The position numbers were made by a program, and so were the translations under genes. From the NCBI RefSeq assembly GCF_003813965.1, contig NZ_CP033896.1:558001-622000 (forward strand): DNA of 64,000 nucleotides. Reading direction: 5' to 3'. The notes under the pieces are model-generated. The model was not told the DNA's origin. It ran no database searches and was given only the letters and a program-made list of their open reading frames with translations. Of the stretch, positions 28,110 to 37,901 are shown piece by piece. The DNA comes from Corynebacterium choanae. Its GTDB lineage: Bacteria; Actinomycetota; Actinomycetes; Mycobacteriales; Mycobacteriaceae. Each line of letters begins with the position of its first letter. Position 1 is the stretch's first letter.

Positions 28110-28985
28110 TTATTGTTCGACATCGATCGGCATGCGCACCATATTGCCCCACTCAGCCCATGCACCGTCATAGTTGCGGACATCTTCGCGGCCGAGCAAG
28201 TGGGTTAGTACAAACCAGGTCATCGAGGAACGTTCACCGTAGCGGCAGTACACCACTGGGGGCTTGGAATCCTCTAACAGTGGGCTGTACAGCTTTTCCA
28301 GTTCTGCGCGGGAACGGAAACGGCCATTGGGATGGGTGACCAACTGGGTTGGGACGTTGCCGGCCTGCGGAATATGGCCATGGCGCATCGTAATCAAGCC
28401 GTCGGTGTGAGCAAGATCAGCGGCGGGATCGCCGGCATATTCCTCCGGGGAACGCGTATCGACGAGCGAAAACTCGCCCAAATTATTTCGCAGTTCATCG
28501 ACGAAGATACGGTGGGTGTGGTCGTCGCGTTCCGGCACTGGATATTCGGAGCGGGGGAATTCCGGAACAACATATGAGGTGTCCCGTTCTTCCGCCATCC
28601 AAGCATCCCGGCCGCCGTCCAGCAGTCGCACGTCGCGGTGGCCGAACAGTTGGAAAATCCAGACGGTAAACGCCGCCCACCAGTTGGTGCGATCCCCATA
28701 AACCACTACGGTGTCGTCGGGGCTGATGCCGCGTCGCATCATCAGCTCGGCGAATGCGGCGCCATCGATAAAATCGCGAGTCACCGGATCGTTGAGCTCT
28801 GTTCGCCAATCGATGCGCATAGCGCCTGGGATATGCCCGATGTCATACAGTAGTGCGTCAGCATCTGATTCGATGACCTTTAATCCAGGAGTGCCCAGTC
28901 GAGCGGACAGCCATGCTGCGCTGACCAGGCGTTCTGGATGGGCGTATTCCGCAAATGTCGGATGTGGATCAAAGGGGATAGGCAT
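28110..28985 (-). CDS. sseA: thiosulfate sulfurtransferase (rhodanese), two-domain
   Basis: Encodes 291 residues with two rhodanese domains. The N-terminal domain is inactive in type (VIESDADALLYDIGHIPGAM, DDTVVVYGDRTNWWA). The C-terminal domain carries the active-site cysteine Cys247 in the loop CRYGERS. It moves sulfane sulfur from thiosulfate or similar donors to thiol acceptors. The start is the ATG at 28985 (MPIPFDPHPTF), with AGAAAGAA upstream; a longer frame adds 24 unlikely residues. Its place beside accBC is conserved in mycobacteria (accA3-sseA) and is compatible with a role around CoA or biotin chemistry, not proven. Confidence 0.95.
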   Translation of the reverse strand: MPIPFDPHPTFAEYAHPERLVSAAWLSARLGTPGLKVIESDADALLYDIGHIPGAMRIDWRTELNDPVTRDFIDGAAFAELMMRRGISPDDTVVVYGDRTNWWAAFTVWIFQLFGHRDVRLLDGGRDAWMAEERDTSYVVPEFPRSEYPVPERDDHTHRIFVDELRNNLGEFSLVDTRSPEEYAGDPAADLAHTDGLITMRHGHIPQAGNVPTQLVTHPNGRFRSRAELEKLYSPLLEDSKPPVVYCRYGERSSMTWFVLTHLLGREDVRNYDGAWAEWGNMVRMPIDVEQ

Positions 28986-29946
28986 AGGGTTCTTTCTGCA
29001 AACGTTCAATTGCCTGTGAAACACGCCACGATGTGAATTGGGTGGGGTGATAGGCACAGCGACCCCAGGTTAGTTTATTGCGCCATAGCCGTGCGCCTTA
29101 TGCCGCACGGATCACACTACTTCCTGGGCGCATAGCAGTTCACTTACCCCCGGTGAGGGGGTGCTAAGTCCATCGTCACACATCGGCGCAGGTGCAGGTA
29201 GTTGGCAATCTGATTCCGTCAAGTGTGAAGCAATCCCGCGGCTCGCGAAGGTGAGATGGGCTGTAGGGTCTAGGTCCGCCTGGGGCAGGGCAACGGTGTG
29301 GCTGTTCACTTTGCTGAGTAAACAGCGGCTGCGCGGCAGTAAGCGGGCTCGCCTGGTCGCAACAAGGTGGTTGGGGCGGGGAACCTGCAGCAGATGGGTA
29401 AAGGGGGTGAAAGTGTGTGCTGCGATGGCTTGCCTGGGGTTGAAAAGATTCGTGGTCAAGCGATGCTGACTTACCAGCACTGATAGGCATTGGGTATTGC
29501 AGTAGTTGGCGATTGCCCCCGTTAGGGGTGGGATGGTTGATGTCGAACCCACCGTTGTTCGACCTGGTAGTGATCGCCTGCCGCTCGATAGTCGAAATCG
29601 TGGCGATGTGCGCGGTGAGTTCGTTTCGTTGTTCTTGACCTGCGGCAACGGTGTTTTAACTGGGTTTTCCTCGATGTGCAGTTACCCCCATATCGGGTGT
29701 AATGGTGTTACTTTCGCCACTAACCAATGGAACAGGCGAAGAGATCACTTAGCCTAGTTGTGGGTGACCAACCGGGATCTGCCATCCAAGCCGTGTCAGA
29801 GCTCTGGTCACACCGAAGACGTAAAGGTGCTAGCCCGCGACAGGATATGCGTTGGCAGATGCTATTGCTGTTCCGATTGTGGTGGCACCTGGTGCATGAG
29901 ATGCACACGAAAAAATCGACAATCCAATACCAAGGAGCACCACCGA
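28986..29946. other. long gap between sseA and the ATP-grasp gene
   Basis: About 960 bp between divergent genes. Open frames on both strands (29112-29648 minus, 29161-29469 plus) have no domain, no ribosome site and coding-unlike composition. The right end must hold the promoter of the ATP-grasp gene. Nothing else is identified. Confidence 0.5.
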
Positions 29947-31011
29947 ATGAAGAAAGCCATCGTAGTTTTCGAGGTCGAAGGCGGCAGTGACAAGTATTTC
30001 GACGGCCACCGCAAAGACACCATGCCAATCGTCAACGCCATCAAAGACAAGGGCTGGCATGCGGAGGTCGTCTACTATCGCCCCGAGTGGAGCGAAGCCC
30101 TCTACGAGTATGTTTCGCAAAACTTTGACGCCTACATCTCGCGGGTTAACCCGGGCAACATTCCCGGTGGTGAAAAGGGCTACTTTGAGCTGCTGACCAA
30201 GCTCAGCGACGAAGGTGGTCTGGTCGGTATGTCCCGCCCCGACGAGATGATGTCCTACGGTGCGAAAGATGCACTGGTGAAGCTCGCTTCCACCGATCTC
30301 GTTCCGGAAGACACCTACGCCTACTATGAGGTGGAAGACTTCCACAAGACCTTCCCGAAGTCCATCTCCTACGGTGAGCGTGTGCTCAAGCAGAACCGTG
30401 GCTCCACCGGCTCCGGTATTTGGCGCGTCCAGCTCGTTGACAAGGAACTGGCTGCCTCCGTGGAACCAGGTACCGAACTGCCGCTCGATACCGAACTGAA
30501 ATGCACCGAGGCAGTCGATAACCACACCGAGATCCGTAAGCTCGGCGAATTCATGGACTTCTGTGATCAGTACATTGTGGGCGACAACGGCATGCTCGTC
30601 GACATGCGCTTTATGCCACGCATCGTCGAAGGTGAAATCCGTATTCTGCTCGTCGGCCCGCACCCAGTGTTCGTGGTACACAAGAAGCCTGCCGCCGGCG
30701 GCGACAACTTCTCGGCAACCCTGTTCTCCGGTGCACAGTACACCTACGACAAGCCAGAGGCATGGCAGGATCTCGTGGACATGTTCGCCGAAGCACGTCC
30801 GGTCATCGCTGAGAAGCTCGGCGGCGACAACATTCCGCTGATCTGGACTGCTGACTTCATGCTTGACGATGCACCAGACGGTGGCGACACCTATGTGCTT
30901 GGCGAAATCAACTGCTCTTGCGTCGGGTTCACCTCTGAACTCGACATGGGAATCCAGCAGCTGGTGGCTGAAGAAGCCATCAAGCGGGTGGAAACCAAGC
31001 ACGGCGCATAA
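29947..31011 (+). CDS. Cj0069-family ATP-grasp-like protein, function unknown
   Basis: Encodes 354 residues beginning MKKAIVVFEVEGGSDKYFDGHR. The N-terminal part is a Rossmann-like pre-grasp domain (DTMPIVNAIKDKGWHAEVVYYRPEW). The middle, VLKQNRGSTGSGIWRVQ, is the flexible ATP-grasp loop. The C-terminal part contains a metal-binding-like MLDDA...YVLGEINCSC. I recall a protein family named after Campylobacter jejuni Cj0069 with nearly the same opening. The fold suggests ATP-dependent ligation of a carboxylate to an amine or thiol, but no substrate is known. Codon use is strongly biased to the preferred set (CTC/CTG, AAG, ATC), as in highly expressed genes. It lies on the opposite strand inside the otherwise conserved sseA-maf interval. 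Start fixed by the ATG after CAAGGAGCACCACCG. Confidence 0.85.
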   Translation: MKKAIVVFEVEGGSDKYFDGHRKDTMPIVNAIKDKGWHAEVVYYRPEWSEALYEYVSQNFDAYISRVNPGNIPGGEKGYFELLTKLSDEGGLVGMSRPDEMMSYGAKDALVKLASTDLVPEDTYAYYEVEDFHKTFPKSISYGERVLKQNRGSTGSGIWRVQLVDKELAASVEPGTELPLDTELKCTEAVDNHTEIRKLGEFMDFCDQYIVGDNGMLVDMRFMPRIVEGEIRILLVGPHPVFVVHKKPAAGGDNFSATLFSGAQYTYDKPEAWQDLVDMFAEARPVIAEKLGGDNIPLIWTADFMLDDAPDGGDTYVLGEINCSCVGFTSELDMGIQQLVAEEAIKRVETKHGA

Positions 31012-31037
31012 AAAAATCTGCCAGGCCGGCATGATCT

Positions 31038-31083
31038 GCTGCTGACAGGTAACCGTAGCGTCAGCCACCATCTGGTCAGCAGC
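31038..31083. terminator. weak hairpin after the ATP-grasp gene
   Basis: GCTGCTGAC (31038-31046) and GTCAGCAGC (31075-31083) form a 9-bp stem with a 28-nt loop just past the stop codon. No T-run. Confidence 0.4.
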
Positions 31084-31332
31084 TTCACAACTTCACCTCA
31101 CCAGTTACACCCTCGTAGACTGCGGCAAACAACCGTGCTGAAGGAAACGAGGGTGTACTGCGATGGGAGGGACAGGCAATACCGTCGGTGCGCACGGGAA
31201 ACCACACAAACCACGGGAATATTGCTTGTCGTTGCTGCTTGCTGCAAACACAAAGCAGTACTTTCAACTGCCTGGCGTTGCCCAGCTGTGCGGCTGGCAA
31301 ATGGGGATGTGCACAGTTGCTGTGTGTGGTTA
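31084..31332. other. gap before the anchored hypothetical gene
   Basis: About 250 bp between convergent genes, with no gene or strong signal. Confidence 0.4.
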
Positions 31333-31956
31333 CTAACGGTGAAGGTGTAAAGCCTGCTCGATGGCTTTGGCCTGCTTCGCTTTTGCTGCATCGTCTAAAT
31401 AGTCGTTGAGATTATTCGCCTGCCACAAGCTAGTGATCGCGCCGCTGCTGTAGTCGAACTCCACAATCCAGGCAGTGTTGTAGATGCTTGCTGCGGTAAA
31501 TGCGGCGTAGTAGCGACCATTGCCGGACTTGTAGGCGTGCACCGGCGAGCCGTAGGTATTCGTCGCTTCGACAAAAGTCGATTCTGTCGAGATCCCCTCC
31601 GGGGTGCGCGGCAGCCGAATGCGGCACAGGACGTCACCATCGAAATAGTAGTAGGCCTGCCGGTATTCAAAGCGGGTGAGTACCCGCCCTGTTTCGTCGA
31701 GGATACGCTCGCCCTCAATGGGGAAGTTCAGTGCAATCGCCCGCGCCTGTGCCATAGACAAGTTCAAGGTGAGGCCATTGACAATCACTGAACCATCACC
31801 GGGAGCAACGATCATAGGCCACAAAGGGCTCGGGGTAGCCAACGGCGCGTGCACCGTTTCCCGGAGGGGAAACAGTGCCGGCACAGTGGAAACCAGATTA
31901 ATAAGCAGCCCGAATGCGGTCATGAGACCGGCAATAATCGTTAACAGCTGCTGCAT
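31333..31956 (-). CDS. secreted or membrane-anchored hypothetical protein
   Basis: Encodes 207 residues from the ATG at 31956 (MQQLLTIIAGLMTAFGLLINLVSTVPALF). The first 30 residues are an uncleaved signal-anchor type helix. The exported part contains a strand-rich domain with YYYFDGDVLCRIRLP, then YYAAFTAASIYNTAWIVEFDYSSG, and a Lys/Ala-rich C-terminal helix. I do not recognise the family. It sits between the inserted ATP-grasp gene and maf, a position with no counterpart in the mycobacterial order I remember, so it may have come with the ATP-grasp gene. Confidence 0.7.
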   Translation of the reverse strand: MQQLLTIIAGLMTAFGLLINLVSTVPALFPLRETVHAPLATPSPLWPMIVAPGDGSVIVNGLTLNLSMAQARAIALNFPIEGERILDETGRVLTRFEYRQAYYYFDGDVLCRIRLPRTPEGISTESTFVEATNTYGSPVHAYKSGNGRYYAAFTAASIYNTAWIVEFDYSSGAITSLWQANNLNDYLDDAAKAKQAKAIEQALHLHR

Positions 31957-32117
31957 AGCAATTATCCTAGCAATCACTTACCCGTGTCATGGTGCCTAAC
32001 GCGGCACTGGTATGTCTCCCGGCAAGCCACATCGGCAGGAGGGGGGCAGCAGGTGTGCAAAGTTTCTGACACAACCCGCTGGTTCGGGATTATTCGGGTG
32101 TGCGAACGGTGTAGCGG

Positions 32118-32729
32118 CTATTTGTCCGGTGTTGCTGGCGGAAGGAAATCAGCCACTGAATATCCCGCCGCGTAGAGCGCCTGCCGAATCAGCTGCAGGG
32201 AAAGACCAAGAGCCCCTGCATAATCGCCGATAATCTGGTCAATAAACCAGCCACCCATGGCCTCTAGGGTGAACGCCCCAGCACTGTTTAACGGCTCCCC
32301 AGAGGCAGCGTAGCGTTTAATATCGGCATCGCTCACCTGACCAAAGTGGATCTGGGTGCGTGAAGTGAATGTCTTCGTGGTTCCATCCGGTGTGCGGATG
32401 CAATGGCCACTGAGCAGGTCTGCTTTTCTTCCCCGCTGGAATTGCCAGCGCTTGACGGTCTCCTCGTAGGTGAGGGGTTTGCCTTGCAGTTCGCCGTCTA
32501 TAAGCAGCATAGAGTCGCAGGCGATGACCACATCATCTGGATAGTCGTCAGCAACACTTGCAAGTTTCGCCTCCGCTAACGCTTCGACGACTTGTGCCGG
32601 AAGAAGGTCGGAAAGGGTAGCCAGCAGCGCATCCTCATCAACCTGGGGCGGGACGATGACTGGGTTTGCCCCGGCGGATTCCAATAGTGCTTTCCGCGAG
32701 GGAGATGTTGAAGCTAAAACGAGTCGCAC
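32118..32729 (-). CDS. maf: Maf-family nucleotide pyrophosphatase
   Basis: Encodes 203 residues of the Maf/HAM1-like family, which hydrolyses non-canonical or modified nucleoside triphosphates to monophosphates. The opening LVLASTSPSRKALLESAG (3-20) carries the family SxSPRR-type phosphate-binding motif (here SPSRK). ACDSM holds the catalytic aspartate, and GKPLTYEE and EPLNSAGAFTLEAMGG follow as in the family. GTG start at 32729. Its place next to accE is as in mycobacteria (Rv3282). Confidence 0.94.
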   Translation of the reverse strand: MRLVLASTSPSRKALLESAGANPVIVPPQVDEDALLATLSDLLPAQVVEALAEAKLASVADDYPDDVVIACDSMLLIDGELQGKPLTYEETVKRWQFQRGRKADLLSGHCIRTPDGTTKTFTSRTQIHFGQVSDADIKRYAASGEPLNSAGAFTLEAMGGWFIDQIIGDYAGALGLSLQLIRQALYAAGYSVADFLPPATPDK

Positions 32730-33247
32730 AGCACCCTAGTCTAGTCGCTTCTCGTTAGGTGCTGTGGTGCAGCTCCGCGTGGGCGGGCGAACCGAGTCGC
32801 CCGCGTGAGGGAGTGTCGGGGACGGGCACCCGAGGAATGCGGATCCTGGTTTTGGGGCAGACCCGGTGGGAAATACGAACACCACCTCGGCTACCGCTTG
32901 TGTGGGCTGTGATGCGTCAATAGAAAACGCGGACGAATGCTGTGTCTTAATAGCCAAGCGATATGGGAGCCTGCTGCAATAAGGTGCAGGCATCCTGCCA
33001 AGGTGGTGTGAATTCAGTTGTGTTGCGCGCAACCTCCCCTGCCTGCTGCCAGCAGGGGATAGTAGCCCCCCGACCGGAAGTGAACCTGCAGCCAAACCGC
33101 TGCCGCATCACTAGCGCGTTGTTTGGCGAGGTTGCGGGGATTTTGGCTGGTTGCATGAGCAACTTAGCGACTCATCCCAGGAAATACGACGAGCCGGTCA
33201 GCGTATCGGGGCGATCTTCCCTGCTCACGCAGCGGTGAGAATGACGA
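32730..33247. other. gap accE / maf
   Basis: About 520 bp. A TCCCCTGC/GCAGGGGA hairpin lies at 33035-33059. A minus-strand frame of 119 codons (32736-33095) is not protein-like. Nothing else is identified. Confidence 0.5.
33035..33059. terminator. hairpin downstream of accE
   Basis: TCCCCTGC (33035-33042) and GCAGGGGA (33052-33059), 8-bp perfect stem with a 9-nt loop. No T-run; terminator role is uncertain. Confidence 0.4.
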
Positions 33248-33493
33248 CTAGTAAAACTCGACATTCCTAAACGCAGACGGGTTGTAGGCAATATTGCTGT
33301 GGTGCTTTTCAGAGAAGTTGCCCCACATGTTGCGTTCTCGATTATCTTGTTCGGCTTGCGCTGCAGAGGCTGCCAGCGAAGCAAACAAAACAGTCAATGC
33401 CGCGACCTGCGTGTCGTCAGGGTTACCGGAAACCACAGTGAGCAGTGGAGGCGCAGGCTTCGTGGCCTCCGGGGTGGCGGTCGTGTCAGACAT
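33248..33493 (-). CDS. accE: acyl-CoA carboxylase epsilon subunit
   Basis: Encodes 81 residues. AccE is a small actinobacterial subunit that stabilises the AccBC-AccD complex. The typical opening is visible as PPLLTVVSGNPDDTQVAALTVLFASLAA (20-47), followed by a Trp/Phe-containing tail. AAGGA 7 nt before the ATG is a good ribosome site. It follows accD1 by 206 bp on the same strand, so the two are likely expressed together. Confidence 0.92.
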   Translation of the reverse strand: MSDTTATPEATKPAPPLLTVVSGNPDDTQVAALTVLFASLAASAAQAEQDNRERNMWGNFSEKHHSNIAYNPSAFRNVEFY

Positions 33494-33589
33494 AAAAGAG
33501 TCCTTGCAGCTTTCTAGAAAACATATGAGGAAGAAACTTCAAAAAGAGCAGGCGTGAACAGTGTCGCTGTACTGCCCCCGCATACCAGC

Positions 33590-33608
33590 AGATAGCCAGT
33601 AGCTATCT
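33590..33608. terminator. small hairpin between accD1 and accE
   Basis: AGATAGC/GCTATCT around CAGTA. Too small and U-less to be a strong terminator; may be a processing or attenuation site. Confidence 0.3.
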
Positions 33609-33699
33609 CCGGAAAACACCACAGCGTGGGGCTCTCGCCGATATGCGGGGATCGCAGTGTTGTGCCTCGTTCAATAGGCGTTTCACACCGAGCGAAGCA

Positions 33700-35331
33700 T
33701 TACAGCGGAATGTTGCCGTGCTTCTTGGCCGGTACATTGACCACCTTGCGGTCGAGCAGCCGCAGGCCTTCGATAATCTGGCCACGGGTCTCTGAAGGTG
33801 GAATAACCGCATCCACATAGCCGCGTTCGGCAGCCATATATGGATTGACGAGGGTTTCTTCGTATTCCTTCTGGTATTCCGCCAGCACCTCTGCCGGGTC
33901 TTTGCCCTGCATCGCAGCTTCCTTGATTTGCTTGCGGTAGATGAACCCGACAGCACCAGCGGCACCCATCACAGCAATCTGTGCGGTTGGCCATGCCAAG
34001 CAAATGTCAGCACCCATATCCTTCGAGCCCATCACGCAGTAGGCGCCACCATAAGACTTCCGGGTGATAACGGTGATCTTGCCGACTGTCGCTTCAGAGT
34101 AAGCAAACAGCAGCTTCGCGCCACGCCGGATAATGCCGTCATATTCTTGGCTGGTACCAGGCAGGAAGCCAGGCACGTCCACCAGTTCAACAATAGGAAT
34201 GTTGAAGCAGTCACAGGTGCGGATAAAGCGGGCAGCCTTTTCCGAGGCACGGATGTCCAAACAGCCAGCAAACTGCATCGGCTGGTTGGCGACGAAGCCA
34301 ACCGAGCGACCCTCAATACGGCCAAAGCCGATGATGATATTTTCCGCGTAGCCTTCTTGAATCTCGAAGAATTCGCCGTCGTCCACCAGCCGGTTGATGA
34401 CTTCGTGCATGTCATACGGCAGGTTCGGGGAATCGGGGATGATCGTATCGAGTTCCAGATCAGATTCGGTGATGTTGTCCTGAATGGAGCCTTCCATGAT
34501 GTCGGCTTCCATCCGAGGGGCTTCCGCCCGGTTGTTCTGCGGCAGGAAGCCGATCAGATCACGAACCCAGTCAAGTGCATCGGCATCATCGCTTGCCGTG
34601 TAATGCGAAGTACCCGACAGGCTCATGTGGGTGGATGCGCCACCAAGTTCTTCCTGGGTGACGTCTTCACCAGTGACAGTCTTAATCACATCAGGGCCGG
34701 TGATGAACATCTTCGAGGTCTTGTCGACCATGATGATGAAGTCAGTGAGTGCAGGGGAGTAGACGTGTCCACCAGCACAAGCGCCCATGATCAGGGAGAT
34801 CTGTGGGATCACCCCGGATGCGAGGGTGTTGCGGTAGAAGATTTGCGAGTACAGACCAAGGGACACCACACCCTCTTGGATGCGGGCGCCGGCACCTTCA
34901 TTGATACCAATCAGCGGAACACCGGTTTTCAGTGCCAGATCCATGATCTTGACGATTTTCTCGCCGTACACTTCACCAAGTGCGCCGCCAAAGACAGCGC
35001 CATCTTGGGAGAACACGCACACTTTGCGGCCATCGATGGTGCCGTAGCCGGTGACCACACCGTCGGTGACGGGGCGGCGGGCATCAAGTCCGAAGTTCTT
35101 CGAACGGTGCCGGGCGAGGGCATCGATTTCGACGAAGGAACCGTCGTCGAGCAGATACTCGATGCGTTCCCGCGCAGTTTTCTTGCCCGCATCGTGCACA
35201 CGCTGCACAGATGCTTCACCCATTGGGGCGAGGGTTTCTTGAATGCGACTCCGCAGATCGGCAAGCTTGCCGGCGGTTGTCGACAGGTCTGGTTTTTCTG
35301 TCTCGGCAGAATTATTCACAGCAGTCGTCAT
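33700..35331 (-). CDS. accD1: acyl-CoA carboxylase beta chain (carboxyltransferase), copy 1
   Basis: Encodes 543 residues from the ATG at 35331 ([16 protein letters not shown]). This is the carboxyltransferase that moves CO2 from biotin on AccBC to acyl-CoA. The crotonase-type N-domain carries [15 protein letters not shown] [12 protein letters not shown] and the oxyanion segment [18 protein letters not shown]. The C-domain carries [23 protein letters not shown] and [17 protein letters not shown]. It is highly similar to the adjacent copy at 35630. By order and conservation I take it as AccD1 (DtsR1 of C. glutamicum), the acetyl-CoA-specific chain; substrate choice is inferred. Codon use is strongly biased, as expected for high expression. 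No strong ribosome site is seen. Confidence 0.96.
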   Translation of the reverse strand: MTTAVNNSAETEKPDLSTTAGKLADLRSRIQETLAPMGEASVQRVHDAGKKTARERIEYLLDDGSFVEIDALARHRSKNFGLDARRPVTDGVVTGYGTIDGRKVCVFSQDGAVFGGALGEVYGEKIVKIMDLALKTGVPLIGINEGAGARIQEGVVSLGLYSQIFYRNTLASGVIPQISLIMGACAGGHVYSPALTDFIIMVDKTSKMFITGPDVIKTVTGEDVTQEELGGASTHMSLSGTSHYTASDDADALDWVRDLIGFLPQNNRAEAPRMEADIMEGSIQDNITESDLELDTIIPDSPNLPYDMHEVINRLVDDGEFFEIQEGYAENIIIGFGRIEGRSVGFVANQPMQFAGCLDIRASEKAARFIRTCDCFNIPIVELVDVPGFLPGTSQEYDGIIRRGAKLLFAYSEATVGKITVITRKSYGGAYCVMGSKDMGADICLAWPTAQIAVMGAAGAVGFIYRKQIKEAAMQGKDPAEVLAEYQKEYEETLVNPYMAAERGYVDAVIPPSETRGQIIEGLRLLDRKVVNVPAKKHGNIPL

Positions 35332-35462
35332 GGAAACTAATTTTAGGGTCTTTCGCGCAGGATGTGCATGGGGTTTGCGGGAAAAGGTGGAAAAATTCCG
35401 CACAACCGGGGGAGTCCACCCCCCGAACGGGGCGTGAGAGGACTTTGTCAAGTTCAATAGCG

Positions 35463-35504
35463 CACCCCACGATCGCCCCTACTTGAGGGGAACGATGTGG
35501 GGTG
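35463..35504 (-). terminator. compound hairpin downstream of the second accD
   Basis: CACCCCAC (35463-35470) pairs with GTGGGGTG (35497-35504) and an inner CCCCT pairs with AGGGG, giving a near-continuous stem 126 bp past the accD2 stop. No T-run. Confidence 0.55.
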
Positions 35505-35629
35505 TGGCGCCACAGTGGAGGAGCTGTCGTTGCTGGCAACACAGCCACATACCCACTTGCTGCCGCCGAGGTATTTGCTCCTGGTAGTGCGGATGCGGTG
35601 GTGTTGCGCTGCAGACCTCACAGGCTGGG

Positions 35630-37264
35630 TTACAGCGGAATATTGCCGTGTTTGCGGGCAGCGCGCGGAACCTTTTTATCTGCCAGGAGTCGTAGATTGC
35701 GGGCAATTTGTCCGCGGGTTTCGCAGGGGAGGATCACTGCATCGATCAGGCCGCGTTCGGCGGCAAGATACGGGTTGAGCATGTGATCTTCGTATTCCCG
35801 CTCGAATTGGGCGAACAGCGCCTCGGTGTCGTGTCCTTGATCGGCGGCTTTCTGTAAGGCTTTGCGATGGATAAACCCAACTGCACCCTTGGCGCCCATC
35901 ACTGCGATCTGGGCAGTCGGCCAGGCGAGATTCACATCCGCACCCAATCCTTTCGACCCCATGACACAGTAGGCGCCACCATAGGATTTCCGCAGGATCA
36001 CAGTAATTTTCGGAACGGTTGCTTCCGCGTAGGCGTAAAGCAGCTTTGCGCCGCGGCGCAAAATACCGCCGTATTCTTGGCCGGCACCTGGCAGGAATCC
36101 GGGCACATCGACCAGCATCACAATCGGGATGTTGAAAGCATCGCAGAAGCGAACAAAGCGGGCCGCTTTTTCTGAAGAGTCAATATCCAGACAGCCGGCA
36201 TAGTGCATCGGCTGGTTGGCGACGAAACCTACGGATTGTCCTTCGACCCGTCCAAAAGCAATGACCACATTCGGCGCCCGGTCTTCTTGGATTTCTAAAT
36301 ATTCGCCGTCATCGGTAAGGCATTCGATAATTTCCCGCACATCGTAGGGCACCTGTGGTGAGTCGGGGATAATGCCGTCGAGGCGCAGATCGTCAGCGGT
36401 GAGATTGTCGTCAATGCTGCCGTCTTCTGGGTCAAATACCTCCCGTGGGGCGATGAGCCGATTGTTGGCGGGAAGGAATCCCAGCAGGTCTTGCACCCAT
36501 TCGAGGGCTTCCTCTTCGCTGTCGGCGGTGTAGTGGCTGTTGCCAGCTGTCGACATGTGGGTGGAGGCGCCGCCAAGTTCTTCCTGGCTGATGATCTCAC
36601 CGGTGACGGTTTTGATGACGTCAGGGCCGGTGACGAACATTTTCGAAGTGTTATTCACCATCACGGTGAAGTCGGTAAGTGCTGGGGAATAGGCGGAACC
36701 GCCAGCACATGGCCCCATAATCACCGAGATCTGCGGAATCACCCCGGAGGCGTTGACGTTGTGGCGGAAGGTTTGAGCAATATAGTCCAGGGATACGGCG
36801 CCGTCTTGGATGCGGGCACCCGCCCCCTCGTAGAGGCCAATAAGGGGACGTCCGGTGGTGAGGGCAAGCTCCATAAGCTTGGTCATTTTCTCGCCAAACA
36901 CCTCCCCAAGGGCGCCCCCGAAAATGGTGCCGTCCTGGGAGAACACGCATACTTCCCGGCCGTCGATGGTGCCCCAGCCGGTGATAATTCCGTCGGTGGC
37001 CGGCCGGTTTGTGGACATGTTAAACGCCTGAGTCCGGTGCCGTACTAGCTGGTCGGTTTCCACAAAGCTGCCTTCGTCGAGCAAAAACAGCACGCGTTCC
37101 CGGGCAGTCATTTTTCCTGCGGCGTGGACTTTTTCAACCGCCGTCAAGCCTGCCGGGAAGTTTGCTTCCGCGCGGCGGGCTTTCAAATCAGCAATCTTGC
37201 CTGCCGTGGTAGCAATTGCCGGAAGTGCGGCGACATCGATCATTGTTTGTGTCGGTGGTGTCAT
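35630..37264 (-). CDS. accD: acyl-CoA carboxylase beta chain (carboxyltransferase), copy 2
   Basis: Encodes 544 residues. It is a close paralogue of the preceding accD1 with the same landmarks: [52 protein letters not shown] and [17 protein letters not shown]. In C. glutamicum the equivalent tandem copy (DtsR2, accD3) is needed for mycolic acid precursors, so carboxylation of a long-chain acyl-CoA is likely but inferred. The Cys in GPCAGG versus GACAGG and other differences near the acyl pocket fit a changed substrate. Codon bias is weaker than in accD1. An alternative ATG (MIDVAAL) lies 7 codons downstream. Confidence 0.95.
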   Translation of the reverse strand: MTPPTQTMIDVAALPAIATTAGKIADLKARRAEANFPAGLTAVEKVHAAGKMTARERVLFLLDEGSFVETDQLVRHRTQAFNMSTNRPATDGIITGWGTIDGREVCVFSQDGTIFGGALGEVFGEKMTKLMELALTTGRPLIGLYEGAGARIQDGAVSLDYIAQTFRHNVNASGVIPQISVIMGPCAGGSAYSPALTDFTVMVNNTSKMFVTGPDVIKTVTGEIISQEELGGASTHMSTAGNSHYTADSEEEALEWVQDLLGFLPANNRLIAPREVFDPEDGSIDDNLTADDLRLDGIIPDSPQVPYDVREIIECLTDDGEYLEIQEDRAPNVVIAFGRVEGQSVGFVANQPMHYAGCLDIDSSEKAARFVRFCDAFNIPIVMLVDVPGFLPGAGQEYGGILRRGAKLLYAYAEATVPKITVILRKSYGGAYCVMGSKGLGADVNLAWPTAQIAVMGAKGAVGFIHRKALQKAADQGHDTEALFAQFEREYEDHMLNPYLAAERGLIDAVILPCETRGQIARNLRLLADKKVPRAARKHGNIPL

Positions 37265-37901
37265 GTCAGCGAACTGTAGCGGGCTATTTTTCCAACCGAC
37301 AACATTTCGCTTATGTGAAATAAGTCACTTAATAAAAACTGGTTTATATGCAGTAACTATACGGTGATGCATCCATTAGTGCGACACCGTATCTGCAGCG
37401 TACAGGCATGTATCGGGTGAATACATAATTGTATGAAAAATGGGACGAAGGTGCTTGTGGTAGTGCAAAATGTCGGCGGTGTCGCGCAAATTATTATGCA
37501 TACAAGAATGTATTGAACAGAATTTGGCATACCGGAAAATGCATTATTGTATTTACTCGTCTGTCGTTTTCCCGCCAAGTGGGTGTGGTGCGCACAGGCA
37601 AGCCTGTTTACTGAATCGTGCATCTGCCGGCGATCTCCGGTGTTGTTGCCTGCTGCCGGGATGCAGTGTGCTTGCGCCTTACCCACCTGCGGATTCTCGC
37701 AGGCGTTGTCACTATCCGGGGGAGGAACCGCAATGGGGAGAAACATTCGGTGGCAGGCCGCGCAACAGTGGCAAGGCCCCTACCAAGGTAAAGAGCAGGT
37801 TGCTGTGGTGTGGCACGCCGTACGGTACCTCGTTGGCGGAAGGTGGGCGGTACCGGATTCGATGCTTCATGCAATGCTGCGTCGCACTACAATGGGCTGC
37901 T
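37265..37901. other. AT-rich divergent region accD2 / birA
   Basis: 637 bp. The part at about 37285-37565 is markedly AT-rich compared with the window (runs such as AATAAAAACTGGTTTATAT and AATTATTATGCATACA). It includes a CTTAT/ATAAG palindrome at 37310-37324. Probably holds the accD2 promoter and control sites. No gene is supported. Confidence 0.5.

Noticed and set aside
29112..29648. 178-codon minus-strand ORF upstream of the ATP-grasp gene
   Set aside because: No domain, no ribosome site, Ser/Thr/Arg composition typical of a non-coding GC-rich frame, and an overlapping equally long plus frame.
33928..35340. Long ORFs opposite accD1 and opposite the ATP-grasp gene (29830-31071)
   Set aside because: Antisense shadows of strongly codon-biased genes; the sequences read as reversed coding strand with His/Val/Asp excess.
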